A stretch of 64,000 nucleotides of DNA from assembly GCF_031755915.1 (NCBI RefSeq), contig NC_083388.1, positions 3,541,501 through 3,605,500 of the forward strand, read 5' to 3'. A model generated the notes under the pieces. It had not been told where the DNA came from, made no database searches, and saw only the letters and a program-made list of their open reading frames with translations. Position numbers and translations under genes: made by a program. Within the stretch, counting starts at the first letter, position 1; the number at the start of each line of letters is the position of its first letter. The stretch comes from Ziziphus jujuba (taxonomy: Eukaryota > Streptophyta > Magnoliopsida > Rosales > Rhamnaceae). Of this stretch, positions 25,162 to 36,445 are shown in pieces.

Positions 25162-27859
25162 GTTTCAGGAATCCTGGATGAATTTTTGTCCAGGACAACA
25201 TGTATGCTTTTTAGGATACACGTTCAAATGTAAATGCCCACATATCCTTAAAAGGATACGTGTTGTCCTGGACAAAATTTTGCCCAGGATTCCTAAATGA
25301 GAGAATTACTGTATATATTTATCTATTTTTTGGTTAAAGATGTATGGAATAAAACACTTCAAGGAAGTACTACAAAGCTTCAGTATGCAAGAAGCCAGAG
25401 CTTGCCCACCTGGACCATCAGAAGCATTTCGCAAAGGGTTCCACTACCCTTGCGCAAAACCTCATCTGGTGACATTGGAATAATAGTTGCAAGAGAAAAA
25501 ATGAAGGGATGAACATAGGTCATATACAGGTAGTAAGTTGAAACAGCATCAGAAACAGAATAGGAGGCCATCATCTGTAACATATTATTTAACGAAGAGA
25601 GAAACAATATTAGAACGTTTCCTCAAAGTTAATGCATAAAAATAAATAAATAAATAAAAGGTCACCGAAATAAGGTGGACAATGTAGTCAACAGAAAAAG
25701 TATAATAAAGTCTTCCAAAAAAGTACCAACTTCCTCTCTTCAAAAATTCCACCGTGCTTTCCATTCAGGAACACCCAAAACAATGCCACTACAATACATC
25801 TCTGTAGAACTTTTTTCCCTTGTTTTCCTTTAAAAACATTTTACTAAAATATAAATATTGGATAGTGACAGAGGTACAACCTAACCTATTTCCACTAAGT
25901 ACAACCTATTACTTCATACACCATTTCACACTCCAAAAACAAGCAATTAATAGATTCCCCATTAATCTTGCAAAAATGCAACAATGTTAAGATGAGGTGT
26001 GATTCCTTATTAAAAAAGTAAAAATAACTTCGGAGATTATTTCCTACCAAAAAAAAAAGAAAAAAACACTTTAGAGATTATTCTCATGCTATCCACAAAT
26101 GATCATTATTAAAATATGTCCCAAGGGAATCTCCATATCCATTCATCCAAAAGGAAAACATTTCAAAATTTATGATGTCCTAAGCCATACCATCATTTAT
26201 ACCTGGCAATTCGTGTTCGTGGGTCGTGTTCCTGTCAACGTGTTCGTGTCAACCCGTTTAATAATCGTGTCAAAAATACTTAACCCGAACACGACCCATT
26301 TACTAATCGTGTCAGGTACCTAAAACACTAACCGGACCTGCTTATAAACAGATCAACACGACACAACACGACCCGTTTAACACGATTATTTTAACAGGTC
26401 GTGTTGACCTATTAATCCGTTAACCTGAAATTGAACTATTAACCCGAAAACTAACCTATTAATCCGTTAACCCGAAAATTAACCTATTAACCCGAAAAAA
26501 AAATTTTTTTTTATTTTTATGTTTTTATTTTATTAAAGATGTATTTTTTATTTTTAAAAAATTAGTAATAGAAAATTATTTTTATAAAATTTTTAATTTA
26601 TAATATTTTTTAGTTATTAAATATTATATCAGTATTAAAATATTAATTTAAAATTAAATTTAAATGGGTTGTAATAGGTGTATAATCGTGTCGGGTTGAA
26701 ACTGACACGTTTAATAAATAGGTCGTAACGGGTCAATTTCGAGTTAAACAGGTCAACCCGAAAATGACACGATTAATATTCGTGTTAAATGGGTTGACCC
26801 GATTATGACCCGAACCCATTTATATTAAAACCAAACCCATTTATTCCGTATCGTTTTCGAGTTGTGTCGCCGTGTCATGACCCAAATTGCCAAATCTACC
26901 ATCATTATTTCTGGGTTCAAAAACATTTCCAGTATACATCCTTTTCCTTCCTCACTCCCCCCATGAAGAAAAATCATAAGTTTCTTACTTCCATGAACCA
27001 CACCCTCTAGAATGACAGCATGCCAACACAATTCTGTAAATAAAGAGTGCGATTTCACTTAATTATACCTGAGGTTTTTCCTTGGCAAAACGAACCATAT
27101 CTTCAGGATTCACTTCCAAAGGATCATAGCCCAACTTTGCCTTCGTAACAGCCTGAAAAAAGGCCAAGCTAAATAAGTGCATAGCGCTTACCAGCTGATA
27201 ACTACGAATAATAGAAAGGGCACATGAAATTTTATACAGTTTCTTTAAGATTAACCATAAAAGCAGCTACCCCTAACATTCAGAATTACAGTATTCAGGA
27301 CCTCTTTAAGTAACAACAATTGCTTAGTAAAAAGCTATGGCCAACAACTTAGATAAATGAAAAATCCTGAAACTTTTAGAATAAGTACACGCCATAGGTT
27401 ACTTTTAACTTAACTGTGGACCCAAATAAAAGTATAAACAGTATGACTAAAAACAACAGTATTTAAAAAAAAAATAATAATAATAATAATAACAAAAAAG
27501 AAAAGCACCTATCAAAGCACCTAGCAACTAAAGTTTTTAACTTTTTTATGAAAGAAGTAACACGGCAATATCTTAAAATATAGCCCTAACCTATAATGAA
27601 ATACAAACAAAAAACGAAGAGTATAGAAGTAAAAATATAAGAACTACTAAAAACTCAAGCTGAAATAATAAAGGCCAAAGATAAATTTGAATTCAAAACT
27701 TGAACCTTGAGGCCTTGGCTCCCTTGAGGGAGATAACTATCTCGTTTCACCCACGCAAAGCAATCAAGATGACAAGCAAATTTAGCACGACACTCCCCTT
27801 GATTCTTGTTACATTGAAATCCAACCTCCTGAAAGGTCATAAAGAAAAACAAAACAGAA

Positions 27860-27890
<31 letters not shown>

Positions 27891-30800
27891 TATAGCATGT
27901 GCTTTAAACCAATAACTGATATGAAAATATCTTCGACATAATACAATTCCAGAACAAGATTTACATGGAGCAACTCTTAACAGAACAATAATTTCAAAGT
28001 CATAATATGTTTTGTTTCACAATATTTGTCAAACATGTGATAAGCATATATATTGTAAGCTAAATGCTTATTGAGACATTACTCAAGATTCTCACTCAGG
28101 CTAGTGTTGATGTTCAAAGATAGATTTAAATTGGGGGGGGGAGGTGTGGGGAAATGGAAAATGCAGTGTATCTAAATACTTTAATTCTCAAAGTGAATTC
28201 CAAAGGAGAAAGATAAATAAGATCAAGGTAACTTCGTGTGTATAAGACGCAGTTAAAATGCCATTGAAGTAAACATTCTGCAGAGAGTTCCACATTCAAC
28301 AGTCTGTCATGCAAAGTAGAAACTCGTCAAACATATATTGATTACTATACCTATTCATATTCTTTGCTAACTGGATAATTTAAAAGACTTGGCCACAAGA
28401 CAAACCATAGACAACTCTTAACCAAAGAGTAATTATAATATATGCAAGGATTATCATGCATCTATAGAATATGCAGTACAAGACTATATTATTAATATTA
28501 TGGTCTTATCAGTAATCAAAAGTCAAAACATGAAAAAGTTAGAGATCATAACGTGGTTTATAAAAGCTATTAACAGAGGGAAGCACATACATCAATCAGT
28601 TTCAATCCATGATGGGTAGCTCTTCTTTCCAGGAAAGGCCAGTCAAAAAAATCACCATTGTATGTAACATATATACCAGGCTTCACCTCCCGCATGTGGT
28701 CAAACCACTTTCTAAGAAGCTCTAACTGCAAAATCAAGAATTATTTCCTAACGTGGAAAACATTGTAAATCCCCTTAAGCATCAAACCGATTGATTAATA
28801 TATGCAAACAATATGTGTGCAAGTTTGTGTAAGAGAATATTTATTACCTCATTGTTCACATTTGTCACCATGAAATATCCTTCATATTCAGGTTTTGGAG
28901 TGTATTCCAAATCCTCTATATCCTCACCAACACACTGGAAATAAACACCAAAGCTAGAGAAGTTCATGAAGGATTAAAGCCTCAATACTTAAAATTAGTC
29001 AAATTAAGCATAAAGAGAAAGAAGAATTTCAAGGATGTGCAAATTTGATTCCTAAGAAGAGGAACTCAAATTTGATGCCCATACACATAAAAGAAAACAA
29101 GGGGAAGCCCGGGGGAGGGAGGGAATGGGGCAAAGGGTGCCTAGAATGCAGTTGCAAAATGAAGCTTATAAAGTTACAAAATGAGTATTAATAAGCCTTG
29201 CGACAAAGGAATGTTAAATATCAGTATATATATCTAAAATACAGGCAGATCCATTAAAATTAAGAGAAACACATGCACACCACATGAAAGACACCAAGGG
29301 GTCATAATTACCTCTCTGTTAATAATCAAGTAACCTTGCCCATCAATCATGTAAGAAATCATCATAATTAAATCATATTCAGCATCAGGAAATTTCAGCG
29401 GAAGCTTTGTGGTCTCAATATCAAATGCACAAACGTGAACTTCAGCACGTTGCAGAAGATCTGTCCTCCTCTCAAGCATAACGCCAGTACTTGATACACT
29501 GACATCATACCATTGGCCACAACGTACATCTGAGTAGAAATTCCATAGGAGATAAGCAACTTTATTTGAACTTCAGAAAGTAGAAAAATAATGCAATCCC
29601 CAAAACAAGAACATGAACTAGAAATGTACCATTGTCGATAGCAAATCGAACATGGTAGGGCACATCATACTCACGAAGATCAACTATACAATCTAGAAAA
29701 TCTTGAGGTTTTTGTTCTCTGCATCAAACACCAAAAATAAAAGGGGAAAGGCATACATATCAAATAAATAGCAAAGGCCACTATCATACCAACACAAGTA
29801 CTGCAGAAAGAAAAATTGATGGCTGTTCACCAAGAGAACTAACTACACAAATTTTACATGCCAAAAGAAAGGAGCTCCACCATTCAAATAGTACCAGAAT
29901 CAAGAGAATAAACCTGACCTTTTACCCAATAGTATTGACTCATAGGCTTCTGCAGCATCAGATTTTGCCTGGTTTCTTTCAACAACATGCAATAGGTCAC
30001 TCTTGACATCCATTAATTGTTGGACAGTATCAAATGATAGTTTTAAATAGGACTTGCGCAAACCAGATAAATGGTTTTTCTGCAAAAGAGCATATAAGAT
30101 GTTAGAATGCATTAATTGAAAGAAAGAAATCAATGCAGATCATCAGCAAAGTATTTCATAATTATGCATTAGTTAGGGGGGGGTTTTATCAAGGTTTAAT
30201 TTCTGTTGGGGGTTATTAAATTTGTATTTGGTTTCTGTCTACTATGTAAGAAATTTCAACCTAATTAGAAGACTAATTATCAAATAAAACTGCAAACTTT
30301 GCATTTTCTCGTCCCTAGTTTTATCTCTCATTCACTCTCTCACATATACCTTCTCCATACCATCCTCATCTTCTCTTTTGCTTTCCCTAGTCCTGTATCA
30401 GTTAGTGTTAACTAAGACTCCATTCACACAAAATCCATTTTCTAATATCTGAAAACAGTTGTTCAACGTGAAAAAGGCAGAAAACAAAGTTTAAAGTTTC
30501 ATTGAGTATAACTGTTTTGCTTACTAAAATAGAAGGTCAGTAAAAGAATTAACACAATGATCTAAGAACCATTGAACAACAAACTGCTTACAAGATCAAG
30601 GTCTTCTTTCTCCACTATTTCAACGTTAGCTATTTGACTTTCATAACGTCGTCTCAAATATGCTTCAACATCCATTTCCATTTGGTCCTATGAATACAAA
30701 TTATTGGTAAGCCTCAAAACATCTTCACATCATGGAAATTACGCATTAAACTTAACAGTGTAGAAAAACGCAAAAATTATAAGATAGATAGAAACATAGA

Positions 30801-31591
30801 TACCTTCGTGGATGCATAGAAATATGGCCGGAATTTGTATTTCGATTTGAAAGTGGAACCATCCTGACATCAAAAGCAGAAAATACTCAAACATTTGCAA
30901 AGCAATTAGCCACCAAGGGGAGAAAAAAAAAAAGTAACACTGTTAAATTATAGTATTGTTGCTTTAAGCATCTACCTGTGAAACAAAATACAAATCAACG
31001 CAGCTATAGACTTTGTGGGAGTCTTGGTCTTCCAAAGATGACTGCAAAATTACAATGAGGCACCATCACTTCCACAAAACTAACATATTTGTATGCCAAT
31101 TCGTTTCCATATGATTACTTATAAAACATATATACCCAAAAAAACAGAGTGCAAATGGAAAACATTTAGCTTTATCATTTCTTTTTTTATTTTTCTCTTT
31201 TTTCTTTTTTTTTTCACATCCACTTGCCACAAGAACAACACTTCCAAAAACCATCAGATACTCAAACTGCAATTTCCTTATTTTTCCTCCACTTTCTTAT
31301 TAACCAAACAGACAGAAAAACATAAGCAGCAGCTAACGCACCACTGAATTGACACAAAAACCATGTGAATTGAGATGAAAAATGGAACAAACTAATGAAG
31401 CTAAAATTGATTTAATAAAATCAACTCACGGAAGCAAAAGTAAGCAACCATCCGAGCCTCTTATCCCCTTCGGAGAAGAGATCAAACCCTAGCTTGACCT
31501 CGAGCTCCTCCTCAGCTGTGCGAATTAGGTTCTTCTGCTTCTTGGAGCCTCGAAAGTCTCTGCGGTCCCGCTTTCGGCTTTCGCCGTTCAT
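6632..31591 (-). CDS. POL2: DNA polymerase epsilon catalytic subunit A
   Basis: Forty-nine exons can be joined in consistent phase from ATG (31591-31589) to TAG (6634-6632): 6609 bases, 2202 residues, close to the roughly 2160-2290 of plant, yeast and animal Pol epsilon. The protein copies the leading strand and proofreads. Domains in order: N-terminal region; 3'-5' exonuclease (Exo I FDIETT with D248/E250, Exo [10 protein letters not shown] near 335-342, Exo III YSVSDA near 432-437); B-family polymerase (DVAAMYP 599-605, NSFYG 780-784, DTDG 827-830); CysX Fe-S ligands C624, C627 and C636; an inactive polymerase-like C-terminal half; and CysA/CysB zinc modules at the end. No frame break or missing catalytic residue was found. 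Introns range from under 100 bases to about 1.8 kb. Family assignment is certain; a few exon edges could shift. Confidence 0.97.
7735..7917. repeat. Three-copy 62-bp tandem repeat in POL2 intron 48
   Basis: Copies at 7735-7796, 7797-7858 and 7859-7917 (last one truncated) are almost identical, with single-base changes (gtaactcc versus gtgactcc; ccatatc versus ccatctc). The array is recent and expandable. Confidence 0.95.
10005..10034 (+). repeat. Poly(T) tract in POL2 intron 44
   Basis: About 30 T on the + strand, read as poly(A) in the POL2 transcript. It lies 55 bases from exon 44. Length variation is likely. Confidence 0.8.
14468..14547. mobile_element. Perfect 16-bp inverted repeat, probable MITE remnant (POL2 intron 33)
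   Basis: TGCTATAGAAAGCGCC (14468-14483) is exactly reverse-complementary to 14532-14547, separated by 48 bases. GC-rich 'agcgcc' arms in an AT-rich intron and the small size suggest a foldback MITE. No target duplication is obvious. Confidence 0.6.
15759..15781 (+). repeat. C23 homopolymer (G23 in the POL2 transcript)
   Basis: Twenty-three uninterrupted C lie in intron 32, about 33 bases past the donor site of exon 32 (15814). On the transcribed RNA this is a G23 tract, able to form a G-quadruplex close to a 5' splice site. Confidence 0.9.
17789..25054 (-). other. POL2: POL2 exons 13-28: polymerase palm, fingers and thumb (residues 483-1117)
   Basis: Exon coordinates in transcript order: 25054-24878, 24159-24046, 23214-23110, 22508-22390, 22183-22060, 21984-21890, 21656-21551, 21259-21180, 20440-20264, 20081-19994, 19862-19782, 19703-19560, 19258-19163, 18976-18776, 18104-18050 and 17931-17789. 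Motif A is in exon 15, the CysX cluster (CTAC...KTC) in exon 16, the B motif with NSFYG in exon 20 and motif C DTDG in exon 21. A likely fourth CysX ligand is C714 in exon 18; that assignment is inferred from spacing. Confidence 0.92.
21009..21170. repeat. 84-bp diverged tandem duplication in POL2 intron 20
   Basis: The segment starting agagaagtatcag at 21009 recurs at 21093 with substitutions and small indels. It lies just upstream, on the transcript, of exon 20, ending about 10 bases before it. Confidence 0.75.
25163..25299. mobile_element. Foldback MITE in POL2 intron 12
   Basis: The left arm (from about 25163, containing aggaatcctgg and tttgtccaggacaac) matches the reverse complement of the right arm (ending about 25299) over roughly 45 bases with few mismatches. 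The short middle carries no ORF. A (TA)n run at 25138-25161 abuts the left edge. The whole 137-base unit would form one long hairpin. Confidence 0.8.
25410..31591 (-). other. POL2: POL2 exons 1-12: N-terminal region and exonuclease domain (residues 1-482)
   Basis: Exon coordinates in transcript order: 31591-31430, 31041-30976, 30863-30804, 30687-30592, 30079-29919, 29718-29630, 29529-29312, 28934-28848, 28725-28591, 27828-27706, 27152-27069 and 25574-25410. The start ATG opens a Lys/Arg-rich N terminus ([15 protein letters not shown]). Exon 7 carries Exo I, exon 9 Exo II and exon 12 Exo III. All acidic residues expected for proofreading are present. Confidence 0.93.
26198..26896. mobile_element. 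Non-autonomous hAT-like element with flanking duplication (POL2 intron 11)
   Basis: The 10 bases TACCATCATT occur on both sides (26188-26197 and 26897-26906), as a target-site duplication would. Just inside, TGGCAATTCG on the left matches TGGCAATTTG on the reverse strand of the right end. The interior is rich in 'acccg', 'ttaaccc' and 'acacgat' words in both orientations and has no coding capacity. A 699-base element with short imperfect terminal repeats and a duplication of 8-10 bases fits the hAT superfamily; the class is inferred. Confidence 0.7.
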
Positions 31592-33802
31592 TGCTTCGGT
31601 CGGTGAAAAACGATTTGCGATTCGAAAATGGAAAATTTTTAGAACATTAGAAAAAATAAAAAACCAAAGAGGCGGTTTTTCTGAAGCCCTTTTATGATCT
31701 GAAAGTGGAGTAGCTGTGAGTGACCAAGGGCTTGAGCGTTTTCCCGCGCTTTGCATCTACTAAAACGATTTTATAGACGTAAATATCCTTGGCAATTCCG
31801 GAAATTTTCAACAGTGCCACGATTTAATCTATCATGTATTATTATTATTTTACCGTTTAATTGACGAAATTTGAATTTCACGGACCAATAATTATGATAA
31901 ATCTTATTCAAAAAATAATAATAATAATTATGATAAATCGGTAAAACCCTTTGTTTTTTTAAACAAGCTATTTAATTTATAAACTATCCACAACCAGTAA
32001 CCCGCTTCGTCGCTTTATCGGCTATATAAAATCACCTTTTTATTTTTGAAATTACATGATGTGCTTTTATTTATAATTTTCTTTATTTCAATGTCCCTTT
32101 TTTTTTATTACAAAAAAAAAATTTCACTTTTTTTTTAACCCTGACCAACAAAAAAAAAAACAAAATCACGTTTCTCTGTGTAGTTTTAAAAATTTTCACA
32201 CGTATACAGATGTGAAAATGTGCACATCTGTTTAAAAATAAATAATAATAAAATGTGTACATCTAAATTATAATCTAGTATATACACCAACAAGAAAACT
32301 ACAACGTAGTATGCCGCATTATCAATTATATGTAGCAAATGTAACAGTATATGACATCGAAAAAATGGAATAGTTTATAGATTAAAAATTTCAAAAAATA
32401 TACAAAGTCATAGTTCATTGTCATATTACAATATAATAAATTTCATGTTTACTTGATTTATAAAGTATACATAGAGTGATCAAAATTTACAAATCCCAAT
32501 ATGAAATAGTTGAGCACAACGAGTGAATTGTTTTATTTTTCTTTTAATTGATTTATCTAATAACTTTATAAAATTACAACAAATTATAAAAATCTTAAGT
32601 ACCTATTTACTAGAAAAAATAGTGTTATATTTACTCATAATCAAAACTATAATAAAATCTTATTATTATGTATATTTCAATTACAACACCTTGACAAAAC
32701 TAAATTTAACAATTAGATATTTAAATATTTCAATATGTGATCAAAATTTTTTTTGATGTTGAAAAAACATAAAAATTGGATTGAGATTATCTATCTCAAA
32801 TATGTCTCTCACCCTTTATTAAGAGTGAAAGTTTGATAGTAGGAGATAAACTTTAAAAATGATATGGGACTCTAAATTTTATCTCTTATCCAATTCGCTA
32901 AACAATGTAAGCAATTAGTAAATCATATTCGATGATGCTTGTAAAAACAAAATGACAATCCTTCTTTCTAATGGATTTAACTTTTAAAGGCCATTGGATG
33001 AACAGGGTAATTACCAAATCATCTACATTTTCAACTTGCAAATGTACCCATTGAAGTCGATACATGCTATGCCTTTTAAATAGGCAATGTAGAATATAAA
33101 CCAACATAGTGAGTAAAACCAAAATAGACAAACCAGGCACATGGGCAGCCTTTAGATTTTTGGGGCCTTAGGATCTCAATGGGAAGAAGTTAGAAATGTG
33201 AGAAATTATATGTTATGTGCAATATATAGTCATGAGAGGTTATAGCAACACTGTCAAAGCAATTATATATAGTGTTTCGTTATGATTAAATGTACTAAAA
33301 TAACTTTTTGAAATTTTAAACCTGATATGTTTAAAAATATATATATATATATATATATATATTCAGAAAATTTTCTCTCATGCACTAAACACTAAGCCAT
33401 CCCCGATAAAAAGTCAAATAAAAAATAACAAGAAAAACCAGTTCCACCACTGGCAGAAGGCTGACAACAGCTGTGCCTGAAATATGTAGGGATATTTGGG
33501 TGATGGCAGCGATTTGTTAGTGATGACTGCTCGTAGAGGGGGAGAATTACAAAAATTATTAGGATATAAAATAAAAAAAGGGTATTTTGAGCAATCAAAA
33601 TCTACGAGACTTTATGCTAATTTTTTAAAATGATTATTTGAAGAAACACCTTTAATCCTTATTTTATATTAAAAAATACTTTTAAATTTTTTTTCGCAAC
33701 GTCATCTTAAATATTTATTTTACTTTTAAAATAATTTATTGGAGTTCTAAAAACATATCCAATCACGCATTTAATATGTAATTTTCATTATTAAGAGATA
33801 AA

Positions 33803-33835
<33 letters not shown>

Positions 33836-34579
33836 GTGGAAAGAGTATTGGCGGTAAAAAAAAGAAATGTTTTACTTTCTGATTTGCATATTGCATCAAG
33901 ATCAAGGTTCCCAACTAGACCATATTTGTTTTTTATTTTTTTTATTTTTTGCATTGCTCATTGGATGTAAAGTTTGGACTTTTGCTAAATTAATTGTCCA
34001 TGACAACATAAATAAAATAAATAACGATAACATTATTCTTAATATGATTCTTCTTAAATGGTTTTTTTTTTTTTCAAATATTCTCTTTACGACATTGTAG
34101 CATATAAGTATAATAAGGATATTTTTTTTTTTTTTGGCTAATAGCATATAACAAAGATTTGGCAGTGGCAAGAATGTGAACTCAAGAAGTGTGAGGTTCC
34201 CTATGTTACTATTGTCCAATTCATGGCGTTCTGTCAAGCTATTAAAATCACAATCAATTAAAAATTATTCAGCACACCATTATTTTATTATTATTTATTT
34301 TTGGTCAATCTTATTAGATCCCATTGCACACATATCTATTAATTTTATATAAATTATATACGTTTGTTTTTTCTGGCGATAACCCAATCACAAGATAATT
34401 TTTTAAATTTTTTTGACAAAAATCTTAATTTGGATGATAAGATATTTATAAATCTAATAGATAAATTGCTTCAATATCATAAGCAAAAGTCTAAATGGGT
34501 GCAATGTCTATAATTCTTTTGTCCTTCATATGTGAAATTTTATGTTGGAGTAACCTTAATGGCATCTATATAGATATAA

Positions 34580-34617
<38 letters not shown>

Positions 34618-34814
34618 GGAGAGAGAGAGAGTAAATGGGATTATTTAGTTTCTTTTTCTTTCACAAAAAGGAGAACTTTTATTAATAAGAAGGATCAGAA
34701 AACAAAATACTAACCAACTTAGGTTGGTTAGCAGGAGTTCAGTTTAGTGGGAGATGTCCTTTTTTACCCTTTTTTGCAATCCAATCTACTTTGTTTAAAG
34801 ACCTTGGCACCAAA

Positions 34815-35035
34815 TTAAAAGTACAACAAACTGAAATAATCACGTAAGTGATTTATATCATAAAGCAAAGAACCAGTTCTCTGAGCACAAGCTTTTGGCG
34901 CACTAACAATTCCATTAACAGACTCAACACAATCTGATTCAATTTGGACATTAACAAATCCCGTTCTCCGAGTTGTTAAGAAGAGCAAGGAAGATTGCCT
35001 GATCTTCAATGGAAAGAGCATCATAATCTAGAAAA
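34815..35035 (-). pseudogene. RNase H-like fragment of a LINE-type retrotransposon
   Basis: The minus-strand translation contains GFVNVQIESDCVESVN and, further on, GSLLYDINHL. This resembles the RNase H-like domain often found in plant non-LTR retrotransposons and derived proteins (E-D-C core followed by a helix with an acidic 'DI.hL' end). Only about 70 residues survive and no reverse transcriptase is adjacent. It could also derive from a host RNase H-like gene. Confidence 0.5.
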
Positions 35036-35082
35036 ACTAAATAGCAGTTGCAAATGTGAAAATTTTATAAATTTTAAAGATT

Positions 35083-35277
35083 AAGATCTTGTTTGTTTGG
35101 TATAACTTTTGTTTTTGTTTTTTTAAAAATACTTTTTGAAAAAAATCACTTTTTGTTAACTTTAATTAGAAAAACTTTATAAGCACTTTACCAAAATTAT
35201 CCAAATACTTTTAAAATTTGTTTATAATTTCAAAAGCAATTTTTAATTTTTCAAAAGTTTTATCAAACAAATCCAAA
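35083..35277. mobile_element. MITE-like foldback element
   Basis: The left end (about 35083, with cttgtttgtttggtataactttt) resembles the reverse complement of the right end (aaagttttatcaaacaaatcc, to about 35277). The interior is A/T-rich and non-coding. Boundaries and family are approximate. Confidence 0.5.
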
Positions 35278-36180
35278 TAAAATTATTGAAAAAAAATAGG
35301 ATATGATATCAATCCTAGATCTAATTTACGGTAGTTTACTAGGTTGGCTTTTTGGTTGAAACCTAATCTGGTGGTTTATGCACTTAATTAGGTATCTTTT
35401 GAATTTGGATTTGATATATTGATTTGCATGGTTAGAACCACCCTGACTATAGGCAGACAGTGTAGCAATTGCCTATGGCCATCACCTAGATCAGGACACT
35501 TATAATTTTATCTTTTTTTTTTTTTTTTGATAGCTTGTATTTTTTTTCCCCCCAACAAATTAAGTAGTTTTAAAAATAAAAATGTTCGAGTATTGTCTTT
35601 TTTTCCTTTTTATTTGATATTTCAAAAGTCAATGCTTTCTTTGAATTATTAAAAAATTGAGTATTGAATATTTTGTAAAAATGATTATTTTTACGAGTAC
35701 TTTCTTATTTCTATGTGGTAATTAACATCTTTAGATGCTTTATAATTTTTTTATGAAAATCAACAATCAAAATTTTATCGTTATCCATTACAAGAAAAGC
35801 CTACTTAATAGAGGAGTTTTCTTTTGCAATTCCATTTAAACTATATAGTTAAATCATCCTTTTTTCTTATATTGAAAAGCATTACATTTTCTTTTTTTTT
35901 GTTTTTGTTTTTGTTTTTGTAAATATTGAAAAACAGTTCTGAAACTATGAATTTCTACATTTTACAATAACATTATCCAAGATTATTTGAGAGAGACATG
36001 TATTTATGGAAGATTGGAATATATATGTATACATGTATAAAAGAAATTGTCCAATTGGGTTTAAGATTAACAAATTCGGTAAAGGAAATCCTCAACCGTG
36101 ATAGGAGTTTAATACATCCAAACATCCAAACTAAGAAACTAAGGGTAAATTTGAAATTTCAAAAAAAATGAACGGATATG

Positions 36181-36445
36181 ATCTAATCTTTACATCCGAC
36201 GATTCGTGGAGACAAAAGGGCAAAAAAACCCTAGCTCTATATATGATCTTTGCGCTCCCAAATCCACCGTCCTTCTTCCGAAACCCTAGAGCAACCTCTC
36301 AGAGTTCAACCATTTTCGAGCATATCACTTCGGATCTCATTCTCCAAGTACCGTAGTCTCTCTCATATGATACATATAAACTCTGCTATATATATACACA
36401 TTCATGTATAGATGATACATATTTGACACTTTCGTTTTGGCAGAG
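36181..36445 (+). promoter_or_regulatory. RPP2 core promoter with telo-boxes
   Basis: Two telo-boxes (AAACCCTA at 36226-36233 and 36281-36288) bracket a TATATAT box at 36238-36244. Telo-boxes near the start site are characteristic of plant ribosomal-protein and other growth-linked genes. The leader between the TATA box and the ATG (36446) is about 200 bases and may contain an intron ending at tttggcag (about 36442). Confidence 0.8.

Larger units (their letters stand above)
31592..36180. other. Gene-poor interval between POL2 and RPP2
   Basis: The two flanking genes are divergent. The first ~170 bases hold the POL2 5' UTR and promoter. The rest is very AT-rich, with A/T homopolymers, a (TA)n run at 33339-33362, an (ATA)n run near 33805-33833 and a TA/GA microsatellite at 34580-34631. 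Recognisable debris is listed separately (34815-35035 and 35083-35277). I see no complete gene; ORFs here are low-complexity. Confidence 0.5.

Noticed and set aside
30170..30430. LTR-like segment in a POL2 intron
   Set aside because: It has some leader-like text and 'agttag' on both sides, but no convincing LTR ends or target duplication.
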